From Fibrobacteria bacterium (lineage in GTDB: Bacteria > Fibrobacterota > Fibrobacteria > UBA11236), in contig JANYDA010000004.1 in the NCBI GenBank assembly GCA_025360005.1, forward strand, positions 17,924 to 81,923: 64,000 nt of DNA. Reading direction: 5' to 3'. A program made the translations under genes and the position numbers. The notes below the pieces were generated by a model. The model was given only the letters and a program-made list of their open reading frames with translations. It made no database searches and had not been told where the DNA came from. Positions 42,334-51,070 of the stretch are shown in pieces. Position 1 is the stretch's first letter; each line of letters opens with the position of its first letter.

Positions 42334-43632
42334 TCAGGCCTTCAACGGTTTCATCGCCGGATCATCCGCGGCCGCGGTCTCTTCGGATTTATGCGCGGTC
42401 AGCGGGGATAGAGGATCCATGCGCATCCATGCGAAGACGGCAAGCACGGACAACGCCGCGCAGGTATAGAAGAAGGGGACATTGCTCTGGGTCCACTCCT
42501 TCAGGTATGGGAAAGCGATGATGGTGATGAATGCGCCCAGGTTCCCGGCCATGTTCATCATTCCCGAAACCACGCCGGAATTCTCGCGGCCGATATCGAT
42601 GCAGAAAGCCCAGGACGGGCTCAATGTCATGTCCGCCCCGAACACGGCCAAGGACATGAATGCGATGGCCCAACCTACCGAGTCGGTCTGGGTCACCAGG
42701 ATTATTCCCAGGGCCGAGAGCAGGAATCCAAGCATGGCCGGGACCTTGCGGGATCGGCTGCGCCGTCCGGCTTTGAAGAACCAATCGACCAGGATCCCGG
42801 AAGCCACGTTCCCCAAGGCTCCCGCCAGCAAGGGAATGGAGCTGTATAATCCGGCGCTGACGCCGTCCAGCGCGAAGCGTTCTTTGATGTACGGGAACAT
42901 CCAGGTCAGGGTGAAGTAGAAAGTGAAATTGCTGCAGACATATTGGAACATGGCAAGCCATACATTGGGGGATGAAAGCACTCTCCCGGCGGAGAGTTTG
43001 CTCCGGACCGCTGCGGGTTTTTGCCGGTTCTCCAGGATCAGCTTCAACTCATCGGCTCCCACCAGGGATGATTCTTCCGGTTTGTTGCGGAACAGCGCAT
43101 ACCAGATTATCGCGAACCCGATCCCGGAAAAACCCAATATCGCGAAAGTCATGCGCCAACCCGAATGGGCGATGAGGGCCGCCACCAAAGGCAATGCGAA
43201 AGCCGCGCCCACGCGCGAACCGGAAAAATTGATTCCCTGTACGATTCCCCGCTCCTTGATGGGGAACCAATTGAATGCGACTTTGGAGAGGGCGGGAAAC
43301 GCCCCCGCTTCTCCGGCCCCGAATAGGAACCGGATTATCAGGATGGAGACGAATCCGAGGGAGGCGCCCGTGACCGCCGTGAGCAGCGACCAAATGGAGA
43401 CGATGCCGGTGATGACCTTACGGGGTCCGAAGCGATCCGCCAGCCAGCCCGATGGCGTCTGGAACAAAGCATAGCCCAAGGTGAACACCGCCAAAACCCA
43501 ACCGAACTCGGTTTTGCTCAATCCGAAATCCTTGCTGATGCCGTCCTTGGCGGCGGAGATGCAAGCCCGGTCGACGTACAGGAGAACGGTGAGCAGGAAG
43601 GATGCGAGGGACAGGATTATGCGGAAAGGCAT
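42334..43632 (-). CDS. MFS transporter, anion:cation symporter-like
   Basis: 432 aa with about 12 membrane helices. Motif A in the first cytoplasmic loop is GWLADRFGPRKVI; the N-terminus YVDRACISAAKDGISKDFGL and GAGEAGAFPALSKVAFNWFP are characteristic of the ACS family (hexuronate, galactonate, tartrate-type). Moves organic acids or sugar acids with protons. Last gene of the acid-sugar operon, 15 bp after the Gfo/Idh/MocA gene. Substrate unproven, but the neighbours point to a four-carbon or six-carbon sugar acid. C-terminus ends in a charged tail with no notable domain. Confidence 0.9.
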   Translation of the reverse strand: MPFRIILSLASFLLTVLLYVDRACISAAKDGISKDFGLSKTEFGWVLAVFTLGYALFQTPSGWLADRFGPRKVITGIVSIWSLLTAVTGASLGFVSILIIRFLFGAGEAGAFPALSKVAFNWFPIKERGIVQGINFSGSRVGAAFALPLVAALIAHSGWRMTFAILGFSGIGFAIIWYALFRNKPEESSLVGADELKLILENRQKPAAVRSKLSAGRVLSSPNVWLAMFQYVCSNFTFYFTLTWMFPYIKERFALDGVSAGLYSSIPLLAGALGNVASGILVDWFFKAGRRSRSRKVPAMLGFLLSALGIILVTQTDSVGWAIAFMSLAVFGADMTLSPSWAFCIDIGRENSGVVSGMMNMAGNLGAFITIIAFPYLKEWTQSNVPFFYTCAALSVLAVFAWMRMDPLSPLTAHKSEETAAADDPAMKPLKA

Positions 43633-43647
43633 GGGAACTCCCGCGGT

Positions 43648-44673
43648 TCAGGTGACATCGACTGGCACGCGCGTTTCGGCGGAACGGTAGATCGCTTCCT
43701 GGACGTCCAGGTTTCTCAGATAGGCCGGACCGTCGGTTTCGGAGGGAACGCCGGCGAGGATGGATTGGATGAAATGCTTTTGGGCGGCATGGGCGCAATC
43801 GCCGGCGAAACCGTTTCGGCTGGGATGATAGGCATGCTCCTGCTCGGTTCCACCCAACTTCTGGACCGTCATCCTCCCATCCCCGTAAAGGCGGATGCAA
43901 CCCTTGCGGCCTTCCACCAGAAAGTCCCCGAAGGTATAGCGCGGCTCCTTGCAATTGGATTCGTTGTAGCGGTTCGCATCGTAGTACCCAACCGGACCGC
44001 CCTTGAATTCAAAAGCGACGAAACCGCAATCCTCGCCCCGGATATCCCGGTTGAGCTTGCGCAGTTGGGCATACACGCGCGATACGTCCCCGGCAAGGTA
44101 CCTGAAGGTATCGATGAAATGGACCCCGGTCTCGAAGATGAGCAATTGCGGCATGGTCCGGAAATACGGTTGCCGTTCCAGGTAGGCGTCGGGCTGCCAT
44201 CCGTCCCCCATGCGCATGCGGAAATTGAAGGTGTGCAACTCTCCGATGGCGTCCGCATCCAGGAGCCTCTTGATTTCCCGATGCCATGGCTGGAAACGGA
44301 AATTCTCATGCACGCTCACCCTCACTCCGGCCTTTTCCACATAGGCCACCAACTCCCGCGCCTCGGTTTTGGTGGGGGCCAGCGCCTTTTGGCAGATGAT
44401 TTCCACCTTCCTGTCCGCCGCGATCCTGCAATACTCTAAGTGGGTTTCGGGCGGAGTGATGATATCGACGAAATCCGGTTTCTCCCGATCCAGCATCTCG
44501 GCGAAATCGGCATAGACGCGTTTGATTCCCCACTCGCTCGCGACGGAACGGCCTTTTTCAAGGGACCGATTGCATACCGCGGCGATTTCCACCTCCGGGA
44601 TGCGCGACCATCCATCATAATGGAATTTGCTGAAGTAACCCGTGCCCACGGTAACGCCCCGCAACTTGGCCAT
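43648..44673 (-). CDS. Gfo/Idh/MocA family oxidoreductase
   Basis: 341 aa. Rossmann start GVTVGTGYFSKFHYDGW with GxGxxx, then AAVCNRSLEKG, VDIITPPETHLEY and QKALAPTKTEARELV, where the family's EKP motif appears as QKA; then the C-terminal alpha/beta dimerisation domain with WHREIKRLLDADAIGEL. NAD(P)-linked sugar or sugar-acid dehydrogenase; stereochemistry unknown. The ATG at 44673 has GGAG with 9-bp spacing; another ATG at 44679 overlaps the kinase stop (ATGA), so the two genes are coupled in either case. Lies between the DUF1537 kinase and the MFS transporter. Confidence 0.92.
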   Translation of the reverse strand: MAKLRGVTVGTGYFSKFHYDGWSRIPEVEIAAVCNRSLEKGRSVASEWGIKRVYADFAEMLDREKPDFVDIITPPETHLEYCRIAADRKVEIICQKALAPTKTEARELVAYVEKAGVRVSVHENFRFQPWHREIKRLLDADAIGELHTFNFRMRMGDGWQPDAYLERQPYFRTMPQLLIFETGVHFIDTFRYLAGDVSRVYAQLRKLNRDIRGEDCGFVAFEFKGGPVGYYDANRYNESNCKEPRYTFGDFLVEGRKGCIRLYGDGRMTVQKLGGTEQEHAYHPSRNGFAGDCAHAAQKHFIQSILAGVPSETDGPAYLRNLDVQEAIYRSAETRVPVDVT

Positions 44674-44675
44674 AT

Positions 44676-46088
44676 TCATCTGCTCCTTGTAAGGATCCGG
44701 TAGGCTTCCAAAAGCGCGCTTTCGCTTCCGACGTTCCCGGGGAAAATGCAATAAGGCATACCTGGAAACCTGGCTTCCGTTCCCAAGCTCCAAACCGGCA
44801 CTCCGGGCAGCAATTGGCCCAGGACCATTGCCCGCTTGACTCCCAGCGACTTGGTGGCGATGTCGCTGGAAGTGATTCCGCCTTTGGCGATCAGGAACCT
44901 GGGCTTGACGCGAATGGCGGAAACGATGTCCACCAGGAGACGGGACACTGCATTTCCGTATTCCAGATTTTCAGCCGCCCCCGCCTTCCGCACCTGATTG
45001 CGGCTGGTATACACGATAACGTCGAGGCCTTTGCCGAGCGCGCTCTCGGCGGCGCCGGTAATGCGGCGGACCTGCAATTCGGCCGGTTCGGCTTGCTCGC
45101 CCGGCGCCACATCCAATTCCAGCGCGGGAATGCCGGCCCGTTCCCGCAGGTAGGCGAGTTGCAGCGTGGATTTAGGCACGTATGAGCCGACCACAATCAA
45201 CCCACCGTTGGCGGACGCGTCCCGCGATTCCGCCGGACTCCAGTCGCCGCGGGCCTTTATTCCCGCATAGCTTCTCACAAAGGACGCTCCCGTGCGGTAC
45301 AGGAAAGCCTTTCCCGAACGCTCCGCATGCCGGAATGCACGCGAAACGATTTCCAGATCAGAATAGGCAAAGGCATCTACGATTACGATTGATTGTCCCC
45401 GGATGGCGGATAGTGCCGCGAATACTCCTGCGACTCCGCCGCGCCGGATCATGGAAAGGGGGATCGATAGGATGTCCGAATCCCCTTTTTGGCCCTTGGA
45501 TTTTTCCCGGACCCATTCGGACAAGCGCGAATGCTTGAATCCGAAGGAGGCATCCAGGGCGAAAGGCGTGTCCGCCACCGGGATCAGTTCGTCCTTCTCG
45601 CGGACATAATGGATCCCGTCGACGGTGACGCGGCCGCCTTCGATGAAAGCCGGAATCAGGACCTGGATGGCGCCGGTTCCGTACAGGCTCGCTTCCAATA
45701 GATCCACCTCATGCGGGTAATGCCCGCGCAAGGTGCTGTCGCTTCTGCTCATCAGGCGAAAGCCCCGGCCGCATCGGGCCGCCGCCTCCCGGATGTTCGC
45801 GCCAATCAGGGTAGCCAGCTTTCCCGCCGTCCCCTCATCCAGGCTGCGGGAATTGGTGAGGATGAAGAAAACGGGACTCTGGGCGCGGAGTTCCCCGGAA
45901 ATGGCTTCCACGCTCCATTCCGTGATCACGGGCACGCTATGAACGGTCTGGGTTCCGGTGGGATCGTCATCGAGGACGATGATGGAGATATCGGGGTCCT
46001 GTCCCTCGCCGGATCCGGGAGGCAATGCCGATTCGGTTTCCGCCGGCAGGGATTTGCGCACCTCCTCGTACAACAGGTTCCCGGGCAT
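44676..46088 (-). CDS. Four-carbon acid sugar kinase family protein (DUF1537)
   Basis: 470 aa from the ATG at 46088. N-terminal domain: SIIVLDDDPTGTQTVHSVPV and the FILTNSRSL segment, the substrate half; C-terminal nucleotide half: FLIAKGGITSSDIATKSLGV, LPGVPVWSLG and IFPGNVGSESALLEAY. Family members phosphorylate 3-keto or other tetronate acids (OtnK/DtnK). The DDDPTGTQTVH form rather than DDFTGA is a distinct branch that I recall mainly in FCB/PVC-type bacteria. The expected partner aldolase/decarboxylase (OtnC) and isomerase (OtnI) are not adjacent. Lies 2 bp after the cyclase gene. Confidence 0.9.
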   Translation of the reverse strand: MPGNLLYEEVRKSLPAETESALPPGSGEGQDPDISIIVLDDDPTGTQTVHSVPVITEWSVEAISGELRAQSPVFFILTNSRSLDEGTAGKLATLIGANIREAAARCGRGFRLMSRSDSTLRGHYPHEVDLLEASLYGTGAIQVLIPAFIEGGRVTVDGIHYVREKDELIPVADTPFALDASFGFKHSRLSEWVREKSKGQKGDSDILSIPLSMIRRGGVAGVFAALSAIRGQSIVIVDAFAYSDLEIVSRAFRHAERSGKAFLYRTGASFVRSYAGIKARGDWSPAESRDASANGGLIVVGSYVPKSTLQLAYLRERAGIPALELDVAPGEQAEPAELQVRRITGAAESALGKGLDVIVYTSRNQVRKAGAAENLEYGNAVSRLLVDIVSAIRVKPRFLIAKGGITSSDIATKSLGVKRAMVLGQLLPGVPVWSLGTEARFPGMPYCIFPGNVGSESALLEAYRILTRSR

Positions 46089-46090
46089 CC

Positions 46091-46726
46091 TTATTCCTCG
46101 ATGGCAAAGGCGCGGCACGGCGCCCCATCGCCTTGGTGGATTTTCAAAGGCAAGGAGAAGAAGGTGACCTTCTCCTTGGCGATCCGATCCAGGTGGGCCA
46201 GCCCTTCCACGATGCGGATGTTGCTCTTCAATAAGGTCCGGTGCACCGCCTGCAATTCGGAACGATTGTTCACATCCGCGATGGACGGCGGCTCCACCCC
46301 GATCATCTTGACTTTCTTCGCCACGCACCACTCCGCCAATTCCAGGCTGATGCGGGGAAGCGCGTCGCGATACATGGCCGCGTCCGCGACGAAACGGCTC
46401 CATCCCGTGCGGAACAGGAGGATTTCATCCGGAAGGATCCTTTCCCGAATGCTCCCCAGGGTTTCCACGGTGATGAGGAATGCGGGAGGGCAATCCGGGA
46501 TATCCACTATCCAGGCCGGCCCCGATAATTCTTCGATGGTATATTCGTCGATGGTGGGGCCATCCACGGCGAAGTGGCACGGCGCGTCCATATGCGTTCC
46601 GGCGTGCGAATAGAGGTTCAGGGTGCGGGCGTTCCAACCGTCCCTCTCGATTTCCTTGGCGCAATCATAGGATACCCCGCGCATCCCTTCACGCAAGGTC
46701 AGGGTCAGGTCAATGTACCGCGGCAT
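46091..46726 (-). CDS. Cyclase-family (kynurenine formamidase-like) hydrolase
   Basis: 211 aa. LYSHAGTHMDAPCHFAVDG contains the family signature HxGTHxDxPxH with metal-binding His/Asp residues; DLTLTLREGM near the N-terminus and ILLFRTGWSRF follow. Enzymes in this family (PF04199) hydrolyse amides or lactones, for example formylkynurenine, or sugar lactones. The ATG at 46726 is chosen because it gives the conserved MPRYIDLTL start; it overlaps the dehydrogenase by 17 bp. In this operon a lactonase-type role for a sugar acid is plausible but unproved. No signal peptide. Confidence 0.88.
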   Translation of the reverse strand: MPRYIDLTLTLREGMRGVSYDCAKEIERDGWNARTLNLYSHAGTHMDAPCHFAVDGPTIDEYTIEELSGPAWIVDIPDCPPAFLITVETLGSIRERILPDEILLFRTGWSRFVADAAMYRDALPRISLELAEWCVAKKVKMIGVEPPSIADVNNRSELQAVHRTLLKSNIRIVEGLAHLDRIAKEKVTFFSLPLKIHQGDGAPCRAFAIEE

Positions 46727-47786
46727 GGGCTTTGGCCATGTTCTCCACGATGGCCTCTCCCACATCCTTGGTGCGGGCGCTTCCCCCCAAATCCACGGTC
46801 TTGATGCCGGAGGCGGTGGTGGCCTCGATGGCGCGCATGATATCCTTCGCCGCTGCCTTTTCCCCCAGGTGTTCCAGCATCAGGGCCGCCGACCATACGG
46901 TTCCGATGGGATTGGCGATTCCCTTTCCGGCGATATCCGGCGCCGATCCGTGGATGGGCTCGAACATGGAAGGGAATTCCTTCTCCGGATTGATGTTTCC
47001 GCTGCCGCCCAGGCCAAGGCTTCCCATGATCGCCCCGCCCAGATCGCTGAGGATGTCCCCGAAAAGATTGGTGGTGAGGATCACGTCATGGACCTCCGGT
47101 CTCAGTACGAAACTCGCGACCGCATTGTCGATGTACATCTTGTTCAGCTCGACATCGGGATATTGTTCGCCTACCTCGCGGATGACCCTGTCCCAATAGG
47201 CCAGGCTGCTGATCAAGGTGTTGGACTTGGTGACGTTGGTGACCTTGCGCCTTCGCGTGCGCGCCAGGCGGAAGGCGAAATGGGCCACGCGCTCGATACC
47301 GGCGCGGGTGAAAATGCTGGTTTCCGTGGCCAGCCCGTACGGCCTTTCCGGATACAGGATTTTCCCGTTCTGGACGAACTCGCCTTCGTTGTTCTCCCGG
47401 ATCACCACGAAGTCTATGTCCTTTTGCCCCTTCTTGCGGAGGGGGCTTTCGATGCCGGGAAACAGGCGGGCGGGCCGGTAGTTGACGTATTGCTGAAAGG
47501 CGGTCCGCACCTTGAAGGTGTATAACATGGCGGGGAGAGTATCGTCGACGTCCGTCAGGCCCACCGCGCCGAACAGGATGGCGGAATGTTCCTTGAGTTT
47601 GTCCAAGCCGTCGGGTGGCATAAAGTCCCCGTGGCGCTTGTAGTAAGCGGCACCGTAGGGAAAGTCGGTGAATGCCAGGGAAAAGCCGTGCTTCTCCGCC
47701 GCGCATTCCAGGACCTTTACGGCAGCCGGCACTATCTCATGTCCGATTCCATCGCCGTTGACAACCGCAATTTTATACGAATTCAT
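46710..47786 (-). CDS. Tartrate/isopropylmalate-type decarboxylating dehydrogenase
   Basis: 358 aa of the isocitrate/isopropylmalate dehydrogenase fold. VVNGDGIGHEIVPAAVKVL at the start, FVVIRENNEGEF (substrate Arg), TRRRKVTNVTKSNTL, MYIDNAVASFVLRPEVHDVILTTNLFGDILSDLGG and FEPIHGSAPDIAGKG. These match the TtuC/DmlA tartrate dehydrogenase branch better than LeuB; the latter's usual partners leuCD are absent. Oxidative decarboxylation of a hydroxy acid with NAD is expected. Full length with no missing residue. Lies after the two outer-membrane protein genes and overlaps the cyclase gene. Confidence 0.88.
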   Translation of the reverse strand: MNSYKIAVVNGDGIGHEIVPAAVKVLECAAEKHGFSLAFTDFPYGAAYYKRHGDFMPPDGLDKLKEHSAILFGAVGLTDVDDTLPAMLYTFKVRTAFQQYVNYRPARLFPGIESPLRKKGQKDIDFVVIRENNEGEFVQNGKILYPERPYGLATETSIFTRAGIERVAHFAFRLARTRRRKVTNVTKSNTLISSLAYWDRVIREVGEQYPDVELNKMYIDNAVASFVLRPEVHDVILTTNLFGDILSDLGGAIMGSLGLGGSGNINPEKEFPSMFEPIHGSAPDIAGKGIANPIGTVWSAALMLEHLGEKAAAKDIMRAIEATTASGIKTVDLGGSARTKDVGEAIVENMAKAHAAVH

Positions 47787-47808
47787 ATTTCTTCCTTGGG
47801 AAATGGAT

Positions 47809-48576
47809 TCACTTCTTGCCGGTCAGGTCGAAGCCATACTCCGCCCGCAAAGTGATGACATGGACGGTCCGGGGATCGTTGTCCGGCTTATCCGGAAACC
47901 AGGTTATATGGTCGGATAATCCGAGCGTCAATCCCTTCATGGGTTCGCTTTTTACTCCGTAGGATGTGGTAGCCATGTACCGCAAGTCCTTGTGATCGCT
48001 GCCTTCATAATCCACATAGGGGGATATTTTCAGCGCCGTAAGCGAAGGTCCGGCGATGCGGATCTGGGGACGCCATACCCAAAAAGTAAAGTAGGAGGGC
48101 TTGGTGATGAGGCGTCTTTCAAACAGGTTGTTGAACTCAACCGCGAATCCGCCCGCGACGGGAACGCGGATATTGATCCCGGTACGGGGCAGGTATTCCC
48201 GGAATGAGAGCGGCGTCACCACGCTGTCCGTGAGAGTGCTGTCCGTGATTCCCCGATTATATATGGCGATTTCACCCGTGCCCGTGATGACGGCCTTGCC
48301 GAACGTTCCCAGGTAAAGCGTTCCGGTTAAAGCGTATTCGGTTCCGGACAATCCCGTTGAGTCGAATTCACTCTGAATTTGATCGATTTGCTCCCTGTGG
48401 TTGCCCCAATAGCCCCCGCCCCGGATCCCCAGGGTGATTTCATCCGAAACCTTGGCCGTCAATGCCAGATCGACCTTTTGACCGATCCCGGTTTTTCCCG
48501 CCTGAGAGGCGGATATCAGCAGCAATAACAACGGAAGAGTTGCTTGCATCTTACTCATTTTTTCCATGTGCTCCAT
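47809..48576 (-). CDS. Outer-membrane beta-barrel protein (DUF2490-like), copy B
   Basis: About 255 aa. Signal-peptide-like start (MQATLPLLLLLISASQAG). The rest alternates in a beta-barrel fashion with repeated aromatic strand ends: ALTAKVSDEITLGIRGGGYW, FAVEFNNLFERRLITKPSYFTFWVWRP and TVHVITLRAEYGFDL at the C-terminus, ending in a plausible barrel signal. The start is one of several close ATGs (48576, 48567, 48558); 48576 is shown. A homologous gene lies upstream (48620-49441). Barrel porin for import of the operon's substrate is the simplest reading. Family assignment to DUF2490 rests on general pattern only. Confidence 0.65.
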   Translation of the reverse strand: MEHMEKMSKMQATLPLLLLLISASQAGKTGIGQKVDLALTAKVSDEITLGIRGGGYWGNHREQIDQIQSEFDSTGLSGTEYALTGTLYLGTFGKAVITGTGEIAIYNRGITDSTLTDSVVTPLSFREYLPRTGINIRVPVAGGFAVEFNNLFERRLITKPSYFTFWVWRPQIRIAGPSLTALKISPYVDYEGSDHKDLRYMATTSYGVKSEPMKGLTLGLSDHITWFPDKPDNDPRTVHVITLRAEYGFDLTGKK

Positions 48577-48619
48577 TTTTTTCCGTTCGCTTGATAGGAA
48601 CGGGTATTGATCGCCGATT

Positions 48620-49441
48620 TCAATTTTTGAATATCGACAGGCCCGACAAATCCAGGGTATAGAAGGCATTCAGACATAGCATGTGGTTTTTGACGATATC
48701 GTCGGCCCGGTACTTCAATTGGAAATTGTCGGCCAGGCTCACGCTTATCCCTTTGAAGGGCTCGAAGTTCACCCCGAGTTCCGTTTCGGAATAGAAATCG
48801 ATTTGCTCGCGCTCGTTGAAGGACTCGGAATAGATATAGGGACTGATCTTGTACCCGGTATATTTGGGCGCGCTCAGTTTCAGGGCGGACCGGTACCGGT
48901 ATACGCTCCGTTTTTGCGTCAGCTCCTTGACGCGGGTTGAATCGCCGTTCGCATCCGTGCGGTAGGGAAATTGGTACCATTCCTGCATGGTCCTTTCGAA
49001 TCTGGAGGTCCACTGGATGGAGCCGCCGAAAGAAAGGGGTTTGGTGAGGGCAACGTTCCAACGGGGGCGGTATTCGAACATCTCCTCTTCCCCTTTTTGG
49101 AATATCCGCGTCAAAAGGTAAAGGTCCCCCCCCATGGATAATTTGATCCCATTGAATAGTTCTCCCATCTCCAGGGAAAACCCCGGCACGATATCCCAGC
49201 CATTGTAGCTGTAGGGATCGGTGCGGGAGGCAACCTTGTATTGCGGTCCATCCCCCAGGTAAACCGCGCCGAACGTGCTCAAGGTGAAATCCTTGTCGAG
49301 CTTGACTTTCAGGCCTCCCAACAGGCGGTGGGAACGGAACACCGATTGTGTCTTTTCCTCCCCCGAGGAACCGGTCTGCGCAACGCAGAAGGAGGCGAGA
49401 AGCAAGAGAAGAATTGCGGGAAACCCTGTTATCTTAAACAT
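48620..49441 (-). CDS. Outer-membrane beta-barrel protein (DUF2490-like), copy A
   Basis: 273 aa from the ATG at 49441 (AAGGAACG just upstream). Signal peptide MFKITGFPAILLLLLASFCVAQ. Then strand-rich sequence: LLGGLKVKLDKDFTLSTFGAVYLG, YRPRWNVALTKPLSFGGSIQWTSRFER, YRSALKLSAPKYTGYKISPYIYSE and LGVNFEPFKGISVSLADNF. The C-terminus ends IFKN. The motif of a pair of strands with KISPY(V/I)Y(S)E is shared with the next gene (KISPYVDYE), so the two are tandem paralogues. Likely outer-membrane porins for the acid-sugar system. Confidence 0.68.
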   Translation of the reverse strand: MFKITGFPAILLLLLASFCVAQTGSSGEEKTQSVFRSHRLLGGLKVKLDKDFTLSTFGAVYLGDGPQYKVASRTDPYSYNGWDIVPGFSLEMGELFNGIKLSMGGDLYLLTRIFQKGEEEMFEYRPRWNVALTKPLSFGGSIQWTSRFERTMQEWYQFPYRTDANGDSTRVKELTQKRSVYRYRSALKLSAPKYTGYKISPYIYSESFNEREQIDFYSETELGVNFEPFKGISVSLADNFQLKYRADDIVKNHMLCLNAFYTLDLSGLSIFKN

Positions 49442-49552
49442 CGTTCCTTTAAGCGGGTGTAGTGGTTGACGCGAACAATGGACCGTTTCCGGTCCCTCCG
49501 TCATCCGCGGGTGCCTGCGCGGCAAATCAGGAGCGCGCGGACCGGGCGGGCG

Positions 49553-50620
49553 TTATTTCAAGATATTCACTTTTCCCGCGGCATGGGAAACGCCATTCGG
49601 GCCGTTCACGGAAACGAAGTATTCGCCGTTGGCGAGGGCAATCCCGGGGATATCGATCCAGCCCGTCCTTCCTTGCGGAATTGCCGAGGTGATGCGATGG
49701 CCGGAAAGATCCGACACCGTGATGCCCTGGAAGATTCCCGCGAAAGGAAGATTGACTTGCAGGGAGTTCCCCGTGCCGGCGACTTTCAAGGAGCCCTCGA
49801 AGTTTCTGGAAACCAGATTGGTGGTACCCGGTGTCCAAGGCGTGATGTCCTTGAATTTAGTGATGAAGTCGCTGGGACCTCCGTTTTGTGCGCCCGTCAT
49901 GGCGTACCAGGTCATGCCGGCGTCGGATACGTCTCCGGGCTTCCCCTGCTGGCGGGTGAACAACCATTGAAAAGCCGCGTCCATGGGTCCACCGATGGTT
50001 TTAAGGCCTCCCCAATTGGCGCTGGTTCCCAACTTCGCGTTCTGATCGGAGATATGGATGAACTTGGCGCCGCCGGGAAGGGACTGAAGGGAAGACCAGG
50101 TATGGGTAAGTTGCGGCCCATCGGTGTGATTGTCGTTCCAGCCCGAATGGGAAACGAAGGTGACGAATTGGCGTTTGGCGGGATCCATAGCGTTCAAGCA
50201 CCGCCACGGCACTTCCATGGGACCGGCAACGATAAAGAGCAGCCTGTCCGTGGCGGTGGACTTGTCCCCTTCCGCCTTGAAGTTCGCGACTGCCCCGGCC
50301 ACGTTTTTCATGTCATCGAAGAGTACCTTGGGATCCCCGCCGAAATTTTTCGGGCCGCCGGTGGAACTGGTGACCATTTCCGCTTCCCAACCGCCGTTGG
50401 TTAACCCCACATGGTCATTGTAGTCGAAATGGACCAAGGCGTCCTGCCTCTTGAAAGCGGCCAGGATAGCGAAGTCAAACGCGCTCGCTCCCCAATCATC
50501 TTTATCGTGGAGGTTTCCGTCATGGCTTATGGCTATCCGGTAGGTGAGGCCGAGTTGGGCGTTTGCCGCGGAAGCGGAGAGCATTCCCAATGCCAACCCC
50601 GCAATCATTGATCGTTTCAT
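49553..50620 (-). CDS. Secreted nucleoside-hydrolase-like protein with C-terminal sorting-like domain
   Basis: 355 aa from the ATG at 50620 (GGGGGAATC before it). Signal peptide MKRSMIAGLALGMLSASAANAQ. The next domain has ISHDGNLHDKDDWGASAFDF with an acidic HDGNxHDxDD loop recalling the DUF1593/nucleoside-hydrolase-like (Ca-binding) active site, then DALVHFDYNDHVG and AMTGAQNG. The last about 80 residues (GNSLQVNLPFAGIFQGITVSDLSGHR.., ALANGEYFVSVNG) look like a C-terminal secretion/sorting domain of the type found in FCB-group bacteria. Probably cell-surface or secreted. First gene of the acid-sugar operon direction; it might process a glycan or nucleoside before import. Function unproven. 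Confidence 0.65.
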   Translation of the reverse strand: MKRSMIAGLALGMLSASAANAQLGLTYRIAISHDGNLHDKDDWGASAFDFAILAAFKRQDALVHFDYNDHVGLTNGGWEAEMVTSSTGGPKNFGGDPKVLFDDMKNVAGAVANFKAEGDKSTATDRLLFIVAGPMEVPWRCLNAMDPAKRQFVTFVSHSGWNDNHTDGPQLTHTWSSLQSLPGGAKFIHISDQNAKLGTSANWGGLKTIGGPMDAAFQWLFTRQQGKPGDVSDAGMTWYAMTGAQNGGPSDFITKFKDITPWTPGTTNLVSRNFEGSLKVAGTGNSLQVNLPFAGIFQGITVSDLSGHRITSAIPQGRTGWIDIPGIALANGEYFVSVNGPNGVSHAAGKVNILK

Positions 50621-51059
50621 GATTCCCCCAGTGATGTTAAAAAGACAACCGATGCCTGCTTCAGGATTCCGCGGCACCCCCCGTCCCCTGACGGGCACAC
50701 TTCCTTTCGGATTCTCTGAAGGCAATCTAACCCCGCGGGGAATCGCTAATGTCACTAAAGAGAGCACCTTGAAAATTGTGGACTCTCAAGAGACCACCGG
50801 CAGGAAAGATTTGAGGTATCGCACGCATCCCACCCCTGCCGAGGCCGATTGAGCGGGGTGGAGAGGGATTTGACGGCCGCTTGTTCACTTTTTTAAGGAA
50901 GCGGAGGTAGCCTTGCCGTTACCTTGGCTCCCGTTTCCAGCCTGGGTTTTCGCTCCTAGAGGATTTCCATGCCGGACTCCGGTTGCCAGCTGGTCCTTGC
51001 GAATTGCCGGTCCGGGAAAAGAAGGGGATGGGGTTACAAAATAAAATGCAGCCGGGAGA
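50621..51059. other. Intergenic region
   Basis: 439 bp between the ccsA stop and the secreted nucleoside-hydrolase-like start, both on the minus strand. It should contain the promoter of the acid-sugar operon. A perfect palindrome CCCCGCGGGG lies at 50731-50740, about 110 bp upstream of the ATG. No ORF or repeat of note. Confidence 0.55.
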
Positions 51060-51070
51060 TCATGCGGCTG
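51049..51070 (-). terminator. Terminator overlapping ccsA stop codon
   Basis: Read on the minus strand, CAGCCG (51070-51065) pairs with CGGCTG (51054-51049) with a 10-nt loop, followed by CATTTTATTTTG. The stop codon TGA (51062-51060) lies in the loop. Short stem, so moderate confidence. Confidence 0.5.

Noticed and set aside
42334..43632. Assignment of the transporter to a specific substrate such as hexuronate
   Set aside because: ACS family members differ widely in substrate; sequence alone cannot decide, so only the family is stated.
46710..47786. LeuB (leucine biosynthesis) identity
   Set aside because: No leuA, leuC or leuD nearby, and the context is catabolic with transporter and sugar-acid kinase; tartrate-type dehydrogenase fits better, though not proved.
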